Of a DNA stretch of 64,000 nt, positions 31,186 through 43,654 are shown one piece after another (the first letter of the stretch is position 1; each line of letters opens with the position of its first letter). Below the pieces are notes generated by a model. The model saw only the letters and a program-made list of their open reading frames with translations, had not been told where the DNA came from and made no database searches. The translations under genes were made by a program, and so were the position numbers. The stretch lies in contig JAKOGI010000815.1 in NCBI GenBank assembly GCA_029747015.1, positions 186,001 through 250,000 on the forward strand, written 5' to 3'. Source of the DNA: Carnegiea gigantea. Taxonomy: Eukaryota > Streptophyta > Magnoliopsida > Caryophyllales > Cactaceae.

Positions 31186-32395
31186 ATGGGGCGTGGTGTC
31201 AGTTATGGAGGTGGACAGAGCTCATTGGGCTACTTGTTTGGAAGCGGAGAAGCTCCGAAGCCCGCTGATAATGTTGCACAAACCAATCTGAATGCTGAGC
31301 AAGCTGCAAAAGCTGCCCCTTCAGCAAAGCCTGTCAATCCCCAGCCAGCTGAGCCTAACAAGCAGATTCCTGCCGGAATTAATAGTACCAAAACAAACTA
31401 CTTCAGGGCTGATGCTCAGAACACTGGAAATTTCATCACGGTATAATAGCTATCATAGCTAGTCATTATTTATGTGATGCCCCTTGCGTTATTCATGCCT
31501 GACCGAAAGTGTCAAGCACAAATGTCATGTTGAACTTAGCCATTTACCCATATTTCTGCACATTTTGGTCTAAATCGAATGTCAAGTGTCAATACATGTT
31601 GGACTGAGTGTGACATGCCTATTTAAGGTGAAAGAAGAGCCTCAGTAACATAGCCCTTTCCAAATGTCATGGATCTACATATCCAACTGGAAACTGTCCC
31701 TGGAGCTAGGTAGTCGCGTCATTTCACCATCTAGATCTGGAGCTAGCTAGTTGCTTCAATTCATCTTCTAGATCACAGTTACTCCCCTTTAATGAATAGC
31801 TGTTCAAGTAAAGAGGCTTCCTCGCTCTTTAGATGTGGCTTCCAATTCATAGGTTTGACTCTGTTAAAACATTATAGGGTAAACAATTAGTTGTTTGAAC
31901 CCTGGCCAGACCTCGATGTGAGAAAATACCTCTTCCGAAAACTTGCTGCAACCACGTTGACATCTAGATGAAATATATGTCATTGTATCAGAACATAGTT
32001 TGTAGCGCTCCATCCTGTAATAACAGTAGGCTGTACTGCTGAGGAGGTTTTAATCTATCACTCACAAAATGGTCGGGGAGGGGCAAGGGGGTGTAAAGAC
32101 TTAGGCACAACACTTCATGACTTCTCTTTTTTTTTTTTTTTTTTTTTTCCCCTGTGACTTTTCAATTTTTGGTCTAAAATGTGAGTATTAAGTTCCCAAC
32201 TGCCTATGCCCCCATCAAAACTTCTGAGTACCAGTAGTTAGGATGAAACAAAGAGTTTGAGTAACATTTTATTGGATTATGATTGAAATTTTGGTCTATT
32301 TGTTGCAGGACCGCCCCTCGACCAAGGTTCATGCTGAACCTGGCGGTGGCTCCTCTTTGGGCTACCTCTTTGGTGGTGGCGGTGCTAGTAAATGA
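31186..32395 (+). CDS. SP1L1: SPIRAL1-like microtubule-associated protein, 2 exons
   Basis: Exons 31186-31440 and 32309-32395; 113 aa, the usual size for the family. SPIRAL1 proteins bind the plus ends and lattice of cortical microtubules and keep cell elongation straight. The hallmark is visible: near-identical N- and C-terminal peptides, GGGQSSLGYLFG at 9-20 and GGGSSLGYLFGG near the end, which are the two microtubule-contacting repeats. Between them lies a low-complexity Ala/Pro linker, then KQIPAGI and QNTGNFITDRPSTKVH, both conserved in the family. The single intron falls before DRPSTKVH. The N-terminus MGRGVSYGGGQ resembles SP1L1 more than SPR1 in my recall; orthology to one paralogue is an inference. 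Confidence 0.92.
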
Positions 32396-33326
32396 ACTGC
32401 CCTCCATTCAGATATTTCCACATAATATTGGAAAGTGTCCGCTGTTTCAGAGAAGCTGGTTTCTCCCCCACTGTTGATGATGCCAAAAGTTCATGTCAAT
32501 TTTATGTAATGTAAGCTGTGGATTTGTTGGTTTTCTGTGGATTCGCTGAGAACTGAACCCTTGCTTACAGCAAAAGAATTACTTTTCCTGGTGGCAAACA
32601 AAGAAAGCTTTGCCAACATAATGTTCTGTTGCTCCATTTACATCACTCCACTTTACTTTTACGTTTCTGAGTTGCTTCCTATCTTTATCCATGAAATGGT
32701 TGGTATCTTTTGGCCCTTGAAACTTGGCGAGTCTCATCTTGATCCCCTCCCCCTTCCCTGTCTTTTTGTGGGCAGCGTAGAGAGAGAACCCATGTTGATT
32801 CTTGATCACAACAGGAAAGAGTAGTTATTTGTGTATCACATAAAATTCATTTCTTTTAACCGTTTAATTCCTATAGCTCACTGAAGGCATTATGATTCAA
32901 AAATTTGGACGATTCAAAAATTTGGACAAACTCGGACCAACCGGTAATAATCCAACGGATTTCACCAAAAAAGATTTATCCAAGATCAATTTACAGCAGC
33001 TCTATATCAAATTACAACGAGCTTTGTCTGACCCAAATGTAGACTCGTGCAAAATAGTTTTACTTTAGTGTTTATGAAAAATCAAAACCTGCACTAAGAA
33101 AATTGCCATATCATCAACCAATCAGTACACCAAGATGAGATTCCCCAGGGTCTGAACAGAGAAAGTTCCCAACAATGTAAGGTGAACAGTTTTTTCCAAC
33201 AATCCCTTCGCGATCTGCCTATTGAAACTATGAATATCCAATTCAATAATCATCACATAATGGACAATCAAAATTCAGATTTCACCACAGTACAACTACA
33301 GCTGCATCATCTCAGAGAACCGTCCT
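32396..33326. other. Convergent 3' spacer between SPIRAL1-like and COQ4
   Basis: Contains the 3' UTRs of both genes, which face each other. No further gene is supported; frames at 32537-32824 and its opposite strand are chance frames. Confidence 0.55.
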
Positions 33327-35379
33327 TCAGACTTTAGCAGCGAGAGGAGGGGGAGGAGCAGGGCTGATCCCCCATTTACGCCGGACCTCATCCAAATCCT
33401 CTTCAAAGTGGCGTTCATAATATATGCACATAAGATCTGTGCAGCTCATTCCAGCACGCAGGGCCCACGGGAAGTAGTGCTGGAAGAAGAGTGATCGTTG
33501 CTTTGGGCTGAATCTGGCTGAGCCCCCTATGACAGACAAGCAACACATTGGGAGGTACATTTGCTGAAACTCTATCAACTTCAAAGCTGACTCACCAATC
33601 AAGTTCGTAGGGAGGCCAAAGAGGGTGTGCCAGAAGTCATGCACTTCCCTGGCCCGCATAGCCACATATGCTAGCTCCTCTGTGTCCATGAACCGCACAG
33701 GGGGCCGATCATCTGGAGAGAAGTTTCTGGATCCCATGAAATTGGCATAGGCAGCCCCAAAGGTATTTGGTGGGAGGTCCCAAGCATGCCCTACATTTGC
33801 AGATATGACTCGAGGTCTTTCCAGAAGCACTGCCTAAGAGTGACAATACTGCATTATGATTGAAGTTTCTACATATAGCTTACGGCATTATGATGACGGG
33901 AGATTAGAAGCTTGAGAAAATCAGGACTAATTTCAGTAAGAGCCGCATGGCTAGATTGCTTTCGGCGATCACAGGAAATGTCTCAACTCCAAGAGAAAGC
34001 TCTACTCAGCCCACAGTACAACTAATGCCACCCAGATAAATGATAAGATCCCATAAGAAAATCAATTACCCAAGCAGCCTAAGCATTAGCAATTAAATCG
34101 ACCAAAGGTAAGCATTCAGCACTGATGTCATTTTTTGTATCTTGGAGAAACAAATTATGATATTCTTTTCCAGCATATCCAAATTCCAAATAGTTTAGAC
34201 GTTCACCGTCTGAGAGCATTTCAAACAACTGTGGCAAAAGTGTCACAGAGAAAATTCATTCATACACTGGCCAGTCAACGGATCAACTCAACTCTAGTGG
34301 GTGCCTACAATTAGGAAATCATTTTCTGACCATGTAATTTATAATTACAAGAAACAGAAGCAAAGGATAAGTTGCTTACTAAAGAATGTTATGAATGCAT
34401 ACATGAAACGATATGCTAGCTCACAATCTGCAAACTACTTTGCCTATTGAGAAGGTTTCACGCTTAACCCTCTCTTAAAGTCGTACCATAGTAATCCCCC
34501 CCCCCCCAACTCAAGACCCAAGAGAGGGTGCTGAAAGTACCCTTCCTTAAAAGTAGTAAGTAGAAACATGTAATTTATACAAACAAGAAACTGAATCACA
34601 CTATGAGATGTCTGCTAATTGACGAAATCCAAATCTATGCCCTGAAGTTGCACTTGGGCAGGTTCCATCCACCCCTTTTTTTTTTGTTTTTTTTGGGGGG
34701 GGGGGTTGTTGGGGCAACTTTATCTTTGAATTGCACAGATTTTTTTCCCCACTCCATTAACCACCTACTGCCCCTTCAGAAAAGATCCATAGGATAAATT
34801 TTAGTGAGATTTGCTCTATTCACCACAATCCAAGCATAAATGATATTACCCAAAGGCCAAATGCCAGAGGTGAATTTTCTGCTGCACAGAAAGTGAACAT
34901 CGTGTCCACCGATGGTCAAGTATGTATGCATAAAACTAAGAAACTCATCAGATGCTTTGCGAAGAAAAATATTGCTATTAATTTACAGAAGGGGACAATG
35001 GCATGATAAAAACACCAGATGGAAGGGAATGACCAAGAAAATTTTCAACCATGTTCAGCTATTTGCCAACAAAACTCAGAAATTTGGTTCAGCACAAACT
35101 GGATAATGAGAAAGGGAATGTACCTAAATTGTTTCATCAAAATAAGGAGCCAGATTGACAGGAAACAGAAGTTCGAGAAAAGAAGCAGGTACTCACTCTG
35201 CCTTCTGGACTCCTCCTCATCCTTTCAAGCACTCTTTCAAAAGCAGGTTTCCCAGTTGTCTCTCCTAATGCCGCTATGAGATCAGCTCTTCGTGGGTCAA
35301 GTAATGCACCAACTGCTGAACCAAGAGCAACTGCAGCCTGTTGCCATCCATTAAGCCGAACTCGAGCACCTCCTATCAT
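33327..35379 (-). CDS. COQ4: COQ4, ubiquinone biosynthesis protein, 2 exons
   Basis: Exons on the minus strand: 35379-35197 and 33833-33327, joined in frame at [13 protein letters not shown]; 229 aa, about the length of plant COQ4. COQ4 acts on the matrix side of the mitochondrial inner membrane. It organises the coenzyme Q biosynthesis complex and, in recent work, is assigned the C1 decarboxylation/hydroxylation of the ring. The family zinc motif HDxxH-x11-E is intact: HDFWH at 126-130 and Glu 142. Other conserved stretches are [20 protein letters not shown] and [18 protein letters not shown]. No long presequence is visible before the conserved region, as I recall for the Arabidopsis protein. 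The 1.36-kb intron contains C and T/G tracts. The gene is convergent with the SPIRAL1-like gene. Confidence 0.95.
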
Positions 35380-36352
35380 GGTTACTACTCACTAGTCACT
35401 GCATGACAAGTTGGAAACAGGATCTGCCATGTTCAAGTCATTACTCATGAAGGTCAAGAATGGAAAACGGCATATATCCAAAAGGCACATCTTAGCCAAT
35501 AACAACACCAGGATATAGGGCAACTAGCCTGGTCTGTAAGCTAAATCAATGGTCCAATTGCCAACGAAAGGACATGAACTGTTGCAGTATGAGAGTAGGT
35601 ATTATTTCACATTGATAAAATGAAAGAATATGAAATTAGGTGTTGTCCCACAATGATAAAATTAAAGGGCTTGAGCACGTATATAAGCTTGTGAGTTACT
35701 CCACCCATTGCCAATTGGTTTTGGATTAGAACCTCATTTGAACTTATACGCATAACTCTTTGTGAAGGCCCAATTGATATATAAAAATTTAACATGAATT
35801 ATCCAAAAAGAAACATTAGAAGGAAATATTGGTTGCACATCAGGAATCCATAGCATGCAGCTAATTGAACCAACTAAATACAACCGACAGTATTGAGGGC
35901 TACTTGCAGTCCACGTTCCCATTCCGGATCCACATACTTCAGTTCTCATGTAAAAGCTGATTTAGAATGCATAATTAGTGTACCAAGTAATGAACCAAGT
36001 TCCCTAAAGCGTGCATGATTTTGGTAAGAACGTTTGAAAACCCATTGGATTAGTAACCAAAAGACAATGATTTGATCCTCAAGAGGTTCACAAAATAACT
36101 AGTGATGCTTAATACTCGGTTGTTCACGTCTGGAAATGTGTTCAATTCTTATGCATAAAATCCCAAAGACTTCAGGAGCATGTGAATATATGAGTGCATA
36201 AGGGTCTAATACCATATGTAACCCTAGTTTTCACCTTTTTTCCCCCATTTTACTCACGCAACTTCTATCCTGATATCATCACCAACTGGATTTTGCCGCT
36301 CGACGGTATAAGTAAGCATTTATTCACTAAAATTTGCATCGAGGTCATAACT
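35380..36352 (-). other. COQ4 upstream region
   Basis: AT-rich DNA upstream of the COQ4 start codon. No reading frame is supported. The nearest promoter-like motifs on this strand are the Site II/telo-box module at 36353-36471, so a 5' UTR intron is possible but not shown. Confidence 0.4.
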
Positions 36353-36471
36353 CTAGAACAAACTCGCACACAAATTGAAAGGCGGCCCAATACCCAATAA
36401 TAGAAAGCTTACAATGCCAAAAAGAATCGATTCGCTGAAACAAAACCCTAATTTCATATTTCATGACATGC
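36353..36471. promoter_or_regulatory. Direct repeat R1 with Site II (GGCCCA) and telo-box
   Basis: A ~119-bp block that recurs at 37424-37539 in the same orientation with about 85% identity by eye. It holds GGCGGCCCAA (Site II core TGGGCC on the other strand) and the telo-box AAACCCTAA at 36443-36451, a pair typical of promoters for mitochondrial, ribosomal and cell-growth genes. It lies about 1 kb upstream of COQ4. Confidence 0.55.
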
Positions 36472-36974
36472 TTTTTGCTGTCCGGTGCTTGATGGAATAC
36501 TTCCTAACATGCTCGGCTCTTTTTGATGTTTATTATTCAAACTTTTGCGTATCAGAGATGATCTTATGTTTGTATATGAAACCTTTACTTTTATGCCTCT
36601 CCCTAGGACTTACTATGCTTTGTGTTATAACGGTATTAGCCCCAATAGGGTTGATAATTCTGATTCTTAGGTCTGGTTGTTGAATAGCTCCAGTGAGAGT
36701 ACCCATATCAAGTGTTTAGTATGACTAGAATCTCATTATGACAAATAGAGAACACTGCATGTAGTAAAAAGGAAGCCCTTCTAAAACCAGCACTTGTACA
36801 ATATAACTTGACAGAAGACAATAATAGCTTTAAAATTAAGTTTCACCAGTATGACAAAATCTAGATCTCATAATCATCTACCTACACCTAATTTCCCTCA
36901 AAAGAACCAAAAAAAAAAAAAGATCTGTAAACGTATAAAATGATAAGTTTGCACGGATGCCATTGGTTTTATCA

Positions 36975-37127
36975 TCAGCAACTAGTGCTGCTGCTGCTAT
37001 GGTGCTGCTGCTTTGGGAGACAGAAGAATATCCCTAACCCTAAAGCAGCACCACAGAAGATCAGAAGCACACACATAATTAACATGAGGATTAACGGATG
37101 ATCCGCAATCTCCTTCACTATTTGCAT
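36975..37127 (-). CDS. Small single-span membrane protein, 50 aa
   Basis: Reading on the minus strand from ATG at 37127 to TGA at 36975-36977. The peptide begins MQIVKEIADHPLI, continues with a strongly hydrophobic stretch (about residues 12-36, with small residues GAALGLG) and ends in a polar, Gln/His/Ser-rich tail. A TATA-like TATATATAAATA lies about 87 bases upstream of the start on the same strand, followed by a leader with GAGAGAGATTAGGG, a normal plant promoter layout. The in-frame stop and clean membrane profile argue for a real small gene. I do not recognise the family and give no function. It is too short for homology to be judged by eye. Confidence 0.5.
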   Translation of the reverse strand: MQIVKEIADHPLILMLIMCVLLIFCGAALGLGIFFCLPKQQHHSSSSTSC

Positions 37128-37213
37128 TTTTTTCTTTCAACTAATTAACCCTAATCTCTCTCTGATTCTGGGCTCTGCTTCTTACAATCATCGGTGGGTG
37201 TAATAAGCTGATG

Positions 37214-37225
37214 TATTTATATATA
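37214..37225 (-). promoter_or_regulatory. TATA box for the small membrane ORF
   Basis: The minus strand reads TATATATAAATA, about 87 bp before the ATG at 37127. This leaves roughly 55 bp for a leader if transcription starts 30 bp downstream. Confidence 0.5.
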
Positions 37226-37423
37226 CACGGTTTCCTTTTTGTTGACTCTAACATCTTGTTATTTTAACATAAACATATTACAGTGAACTAAAACCCTCTA
37301 ATTTTTGGGTGGTCTTTTGATTGTTGTGTTGTGACTTCTAAGATTCTAATTCCTCTTTTCTGTTATGCTCCCTCTCACAATCTTTGCCTAGATTCTAATT
37401 GCCATTCGTCTCTTTTACCGTGT

Positions 37424-37539
37424 GGAACCAGACCACACAAAGTGAAGGGCGGCCCAAAATCCATTAATAGAAAGCTTACAATGCCAAAAAGAATCGATTC
37501 ACTGACACCAAACCCTAATTTCATATTTCATATTCCGGG
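37424..37539. promoter_or_regulatory. Direct repeat R2 with Site II (GGCCCA) and telo-box
   Basis: Second copy of the block at 36353-36471. It keeps GGGCGGCCCAA, AGAAAGCTTACAATGCC, AAGAATCGATTC and the telo-box AAACCCTAA at 37510-37518. It is about 300 bp upstream of the small membrane ORF on that gene's strand. Confidence 0.55.
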
Positions 37540-39458
37540 AAGAACTCAAATTCAAATAAGAGTTGGATGCTGGGGGTTGTAAGAAGGTTACCAATGTCAG
37601 GATTCGACGGGGCCGCCGGATAGAGCAGCTGAAAGGCAGTGGTTGACAGAGGATGAACAACAGAAGAGCTGGTGGCGGTGGTCAGCGACTTTGCCGTGCT
37701 CGTGCTGGCAGAGGAGGCATTCAGCAATCAGCATTTCGGTTTCTTTTAAGGATCCTTACCTAAGATTTGTGTTCGCCGTCAGTCCTCTATGCCTATCTTT
37801 AGAAACGGGGTCTATTGGTTTTATATTTGAACCTATTTATTCTTTATAACGTATACTTGTAGGGAACAATGAATTGAAATCAATAGTAAAGATAATACTA
37901 TTTTCTTAGTATAAATTATTGATTATAAATATGTCTGAATGTTGAATTAATGGGTTATGTATGAAGATTGCATATTTATATTATTGACAGGCATGATCTG
38001 AAGCGTTAATTATTCAGATACAAAAATACTTGGTACACACACGCACACGAGCGTTCGCGTGCACACGTGTGTGTGTTTAGAGAACATACATAATTGAAAA
38101 TAAATTGAGCTGTGAGTCGCTCATGTCATAGTAATTATATAAAAATGTCAGTTCAATAAATTGTATTAGAACAAAAGTTGTTGTTGTATACATATATAGT
38201 CATTATATATCACTTCAAATTTAAAAAATAGTCATCATAAATCACCCTACTCATAATCACAGTGACATATGCGTAATTATAAGATTGAAATTTCAATGTC
38301 ACACCCAAAAAAAAAAAACGAAATGATTATACCTACGCTTAAACATTACATTTTAAATCAGTAGCGGAGTCGGGATTCAAAACAAGGAGTGTCAAGATTA
38401 ATAATACACACAACATAAACTTTAATAGTTTTGAAAATGAAGTAAACATAATTATTTACAAGCACAAATTATCATAAACAAACTGAAAAACTTCTCCATT
38501 TTAAACTGAAAGACACAATCAAATTCTTACCTAGGTTCATGGTTTTTAGTAAATCATTAAATCCATCAATTACCATAAACAAACACAAATTTGACTAAAT
38601 TCAATAAATTAAACACAAACAAACAAGCACTAACCGATAAATTAGCCAAATTCTAATTCCTAAATTCTCAATCAAGAAAGGAAAAATCTTAATTTCTTAA
38701 TTGGTGAGTAAATCTCTAAATTAACCACTTATTTAACACAAATTCAATAAAAATTAACAAATTAAACATAAACAAGCAAGCAATAACAAACTAAATTAGC
38801 CCAACTTTAAATTTTCAATGAAGAAGACAATTAGGTAAAAATTTTTACTTTTCAATTCATGACTTATGAGTAAATTACTAAATTAATCAATTACTTAACA
38901 TAAATCTAACTAAAATCAGCAAAATAAACATAATGGTTACAAAATAACAAAATTTAAAACAAAAATTAAGGATTTTGGTGTTTACCTTAAATTTGGAATT
39001 AAACGAGAGGAGGAGGATGTTGGAGGCGTCAGGTGTGGCTCGGTGTCTGGCGACTACACAGGTGGTGGCAGGATCAGCTGCGGCGGGTGTCGGTGGGCTA
39101 CAATTGGCGGCGGAAGGTGGCAAGGCAACAGGGCAAAGAGAGAGGGGAGTTCCGGGGTTAGGCGTGGTCGCGTGGGAATCTGCTGCGTGAAAGAGAAATA
39201 GGGGTAGTGAGAGAATTACAGACCTTAAATTGAAGTGGCAAAAATTCCCAAAAAAAAAGAAAAAAGACCACAGGAAGCGTGGCATGAGACTCGGTGACGC
39301 TTCTCGTGGTTTGGAACCCATGCCCTCATATCTCCCGTCGGGCCACTCACACAGCTGCCGCCTGCGGAGACGGTGACGCTTCTGCTGGTTTGGAACCCAT
39401 TTGTAGAGCAAACCAGAGGCCGAAGGAGCAAACTGCGTAAGTGCGTAGTCTCTCTGCA
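37540..39458. other. Intergenic region upstream of the RimP-like gene
   Basis: 37560-37750 is GC-rich and has minus-strand frames (for example 37521-37727) with a donor-like CATTG/GTAACC, but no recognisable product. 38355-39200 looks like a decayed repeat, starting CAGTAGCGGAGTCGGGATTC, a phrase common at plant transposon ends, with a GC-rich right part. Just before the RimP-like start codon a ~31-bp segment (GGTGACGCTTCT, GGTTTGGAACCCAT) occurs twice, at 39292 and 39372. Confidence 0.45.
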
Positions 39459-42400
39459 ATGAGGAGTCCTGCCTCTTTCTCTCTCCTCAAATTATTCCGA
39501 AGGTCTCTTCTCCGTTCATCTCCTTCTCCACATAAACCTCCTGCTTTCCCTACCTTTCTGCCTCGTAAACCCTTTGCCCTTCAAAACCCTTCCCATATTC
39601 ACTCCTTGTTTATTCACCATCTTACTTATCTCTCCTCGACCTGCAATTTCTCAGCTTTTTCTACTGCACAGCATCGTTCCTTTGGCACCTCTTCCGATTC
39701 TTCACAAGACAACGAAGAAGACGAATGTAAGCCTCCTGACTCCCCTTTTTATCTGATGATGACGGAGGGCACTTTGGGTTGTCGAATGTTCATTTGAATG
39801 ATGAGTAAATTGGTGATTTTTGGGCTTCGTTTCTTCGATTTCTGGAATGCCCATATGCTTGTTCTGGCTCCTGTTGCCCTTCAAACTATTGAATGCTTGC
39901 TTGTTCGTTTGAACGATTTACTTAATTGTTGTTTTTTCTTTTTTTGGGGGGAGGGGGGGGGTAGGTTCCTGCAATTTGTGATATGCATTGGATTTTTTTT
40001 TTTGGCTTTTTTCTTTTTTTTTTTTGGGGGTGTAACGGAAATTATTTTGTTTCATATTGTGCTTGATTATTTGTTCATACTTACGAGTTGTGAGCATATT
40101 TAGAACTGCTGGAAATCAATTTGGAACCTTTTAAAACTGTAATTTCACCTACCTACAAATGGGATCCATACTCTGGAAACTACGATAGTCTGTTCAATGG
40201 ACTCCGAGTTTCTAAAAGAATCACATTTTGTTGAGTGTAATATATTTGCTGTAAATATCTCACGAGAAGGAAATGCATAGAAGAAGTTGTTTTATACAAG
40301 CTACTTTCCAGCTACAATTCTAAGATAAAATTAATATCTCCCAACAAACTCTGTGATATTTACAACAAATATAGTTACTACTCGACACATTTGGTGGAAG
40401 ATGCCTTAAGATTTTCTTCATGTGCAGCTTGGAGTTTGTAGTTGTAGTTTTGAAGGGAAGTAGGTTGCAAGCATCATATGGTTCATGCATGATTAGCATT
40501 GGTGTATGAGTTTTGTTCCTTAATTGTCTTTGCAATCTATTATGGACATGAATAAAACCAGTTTTGTTGTTGGTCATGATCCATGATTGCTGCATTCAGG
40601 GTTCTTATGTTTATGAAGGAGAGCAGAGGAATTCAGTGGGCTTTTTGCCAAGATTGGTTTTTTTTTTTTTGGGGGGGGGGGGGCATTTGTTGGATTTTTC
40701 ATTCCACGTCAAAGTTACCCTTGTTCAACTCTTGGAGACTTGGTGATAGTACGAAGAAAAGCTCACTAGGTTTATTGAAAAGTGTACTAGATTTTATTCT
40801 TTGGACACTTTGGCATGCATTACAAGAACACCCTTAGCAAGTCTTTTATTCTTGAACCCAAATCTTCTGTAACCATATTATATATGCTTTCATATGCCAT
40901 TTAATCGCAGAGGACAACCATTAATTGTCCTCACTGTTCCGAAGATGAGATAATTAATTTTAGTAATCAACAATGTGATTAAAAGTCCCATGGGAGAGGT
41001 ATTGAAAATTTTGCTCTTTATTCTTACGGTCTTACTCGTGGTTTCCTACGACAGTTTGAGGTATTGTTATGCGTGGCCAAAAAGTAGTTGTCTTAGTTCG
41101 TCAAAATGGCTAATTCGTGCTTCAATGAAACTGTTTCAGATGAGACAGAGGGAGATATGGTCATTGAGGAATGGGAGGAAGAGGATGAAACTGAGCCTGA
41201 GGTATTTGCCATTACATAGTACTTCTGAACATTTGTTTGCCAATTGGGTTTACGGAGATTAGGGAGAGTAATGATACGCTACCTGGCTGACTATCATGCC
41301 TCATGTGCTCGCCATGCTTTTAAGTTTTGAATTTGACATTCTCGATTCTTAGATTGGTGACGGAGGTGCTGGTGGTGGAATTGTGCTGCAAAATGTTCCT
41401 TGGGGTGAACGAGTTCTATTTCTAGCTCGTGAAGTCTTGCTGCAATTTGGTGATGACTTAAAGTTGTACTCATTCAAGACAACTCCTCGTGGATATATTT
41501 ACATTAGACTTGACAAACTCACGAACGAGTAAGTATTCTTTGTATTTGCAATGTTTTCTTGTCCTATGCAAGTCTCATAAATGCATATTTACGACACACG
41601 CAAAACTTTGTAGATTGCCAGACACTGTCGAAGTATCCTCACATGGTTAAAACCTCTTGTAGGTGTGAACTGTGAAGTGTTGCATCTCAGCTTGAGATCT
41701 CCAAGGCATGACCAAGTTTTTGGATAAATCCGATATGTCATAAACCATTATTAGAACTTCAAGATTTTTCCTTGATCAATTGCTGCATTCTTCCTTCTTG
41801 GTAACCCTGTAGGCCGAGGGGGAGGGGGTAGTAAGTGGATTATGGGCTTATTCCCTATGAAGCAAGCAAATGAAGCTGAAATATTTGGTAGATATCATTA
41901 ACAGCAGAAGTTGCTCCTCCCCCCCCCCCCCCCCCAAAAAAGAAAAAAAGGGAAACAAAAGATTTCATAGGGAACTATGAAACCAACGATGCCTTGGTTG
42001 CGGACTTGAGCAGAAAGAGTTCACCAATTGAGTTGCTGGTGCTTTGAGCATGGGTCACTGGAGTTGTAGTTTTCGTTTGGGCTCAGTGCATCTCCTAAGG
42101 TTTAGTATGCTGTTGGAACATGCTTTGATCGCCTAGCTCAGGCATAAATCTGGTTCAAATGAACATAGTAAGATTAAGATCAAGCACAGAATGGATGTAG
42201 TAGGGAAAGATTCACCATGCTAGTTGAGCTTTTGAGTTTTGGCTCCATAAAAAGGAAACTATCTATTGGTAGTGATTGACTGCAACTGTATTTATCTTGC
42301 TGTAGACAGATGTGAAATAGGTGGTAATTGAGCTGGCAATTGTATCATGCTTTCTGAAATGGGCATTTACCCTTCTGAATAAACGTTGGGTCAGCTTTGT

Positions 42401-43066
42401 GCTTTTTGATGAACAATTGGTGTTTAGGAAGCTCCCATTGCAATGTTGATCTCAAATCATCTTTGTACATACCAAATTCTGTTAGTTTCTCTTGTCTGAG
42501 ATTGCTACATAGAGATATGAAGATGCAACCCATTCAGGTATGGCTGCCCCAGCATGGAGGAAATTGAAAGCTACAGTCACCAATACAAGAAACGCTTAGA
42601 GGAAGAAGGATCAAAGGGACACATACCAGATGATCTAGCACTTGAGGTGAGTTGATCATGCTACTCTTCTTCCATGGATTGTCCATTTATCTCAAATCTC
42701 AATCTGTCTTTCTCCAAAGACAACCAGAATCTAATGGTGTGTTCTGCGATGTCTTGGAAGGTATCTTCTCCAGGTGCAGAGCGCTTACTAAGAGTGCCAG
42801 ATGACCTGCATCGATTTAAGGACTTCCCTATGGTGGTAACCTATGTTGAAGGTGACACTGAAGCAAAACAGCAGGAAAAGAGTGGGGTTTTCTTCCTAGA
42901 TTCAACTGAGACTGAAACTGAGCACTGTGTTTGGAAACTGGCTGATGTTAAAGAAAATCGAGACCCTGCCAGCAAAGGAAGGCCACTGAGCCGTAAACAG
43001 AAAGATTGGAGATTGAAACTTCCATACTCGATGCTAAAGAAGGTGACCTTGTATCTTGGGTTGTGA
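39459..43066 (+). CDS. RimP-like ribosome maturation factor, organelle-targeted, 5 exons
   Basis: Exons 39459-39726, 41140-41201, 41353-41528, 42538-42646, 42761-43066; 306 aa. RimP is the bacterial factor needed for maturation of the 30S subunit; plant nuclear copies are expected to serve plastid (or mitochondrial) ribosomes. The first ~75 residues are rich in Ser, Arg, Pro and Phe and poor in acidic residues, which fits a transit peptide. An acidic linker (exon 2, EEWEEEDETEPE) follows. The RimP N-domain region is seen around LLQFGDDLKLYSFKTTPRGY. The family signature LEVSSPGAERLL starts at 204, at the exon 4/5 junction. The C-terminal part with KQKDWRLKLPYSM and VTLYLGL is plausible as the end. 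The ATG at 39459 is the first in-frame ATG and gives the complete transit-like N-terminus. Plastid versus mitochondrial targeting cannot be decided by eye. Confidence 0.88.
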
Positions 43067-43654
43067 TCACAGAAATATTACTGGTTCTTACACATAGTTC
43101 TCTCTTTACTGCTTTTTCATTACACCATGATTACCACAGTTTGGTTCATGCAAAGATTGTACAGCAATGTATTCGCTTTGTTGATTTCCTTTGTAATTTT
43201 CTAGTCTCAACTTTTCATAGCCCAAGAAGTTCAAGGAAAAGGGGAAGACGACAACTATAACATTTTAGTGAGTTGGAGTTGTTACTTGGTTTGCTTGTCC
43301 CAGAGTATTAGCAAGATAGTTTTGGTTACTTAGTAGGGTGCTGCTGCTGTTAATTCAGAAGTTTCCCAGTTGTGCAAAGCCCTTGCCATGTTCAGACTTG
43401 GCAACCAACTATGGGTTAGTTCCTAATTAACGTGATCCAAATGGAACAACTCAGAATGTTCACGCCCAAGTTGTTTCAGTGGAAAGCTCATAGGTTGAAC
43501 CCAAAACGAGCCAAACCAAACTAGATTGCAACTGTACATTCATCAACCATTGAACAACTATATGTTGTGCAAGCTTGATTTACAAAACCCATTTGTCAAG
43601 CCTGCTACATGTTAATAAATTGTTAGATCACAATATCTAATAAAGCCATGAAAT
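43067..43654. other. RimP-like gene 3' flank
   Basis: Presumed 3' UTR and spacer. No gene is supported. Confidence 0.5.

Noticed and set aside
37521..37727. Ser/Thr-rich minus-strand frame in GC-rich DNA
   Set aside because: Protein-like composition and a donor-like site, but no recognisable domain, and an overlapping alternative frame is equally good. Not enough to call a gene.
38887..39459. 190-residue minus-strand frame overlapping the RimP-like start
   Set aside because: No motif; it reads through a decayed GC-rich repeat and AT-rich DNA, and it conflicts with the supported plus-strand gene.
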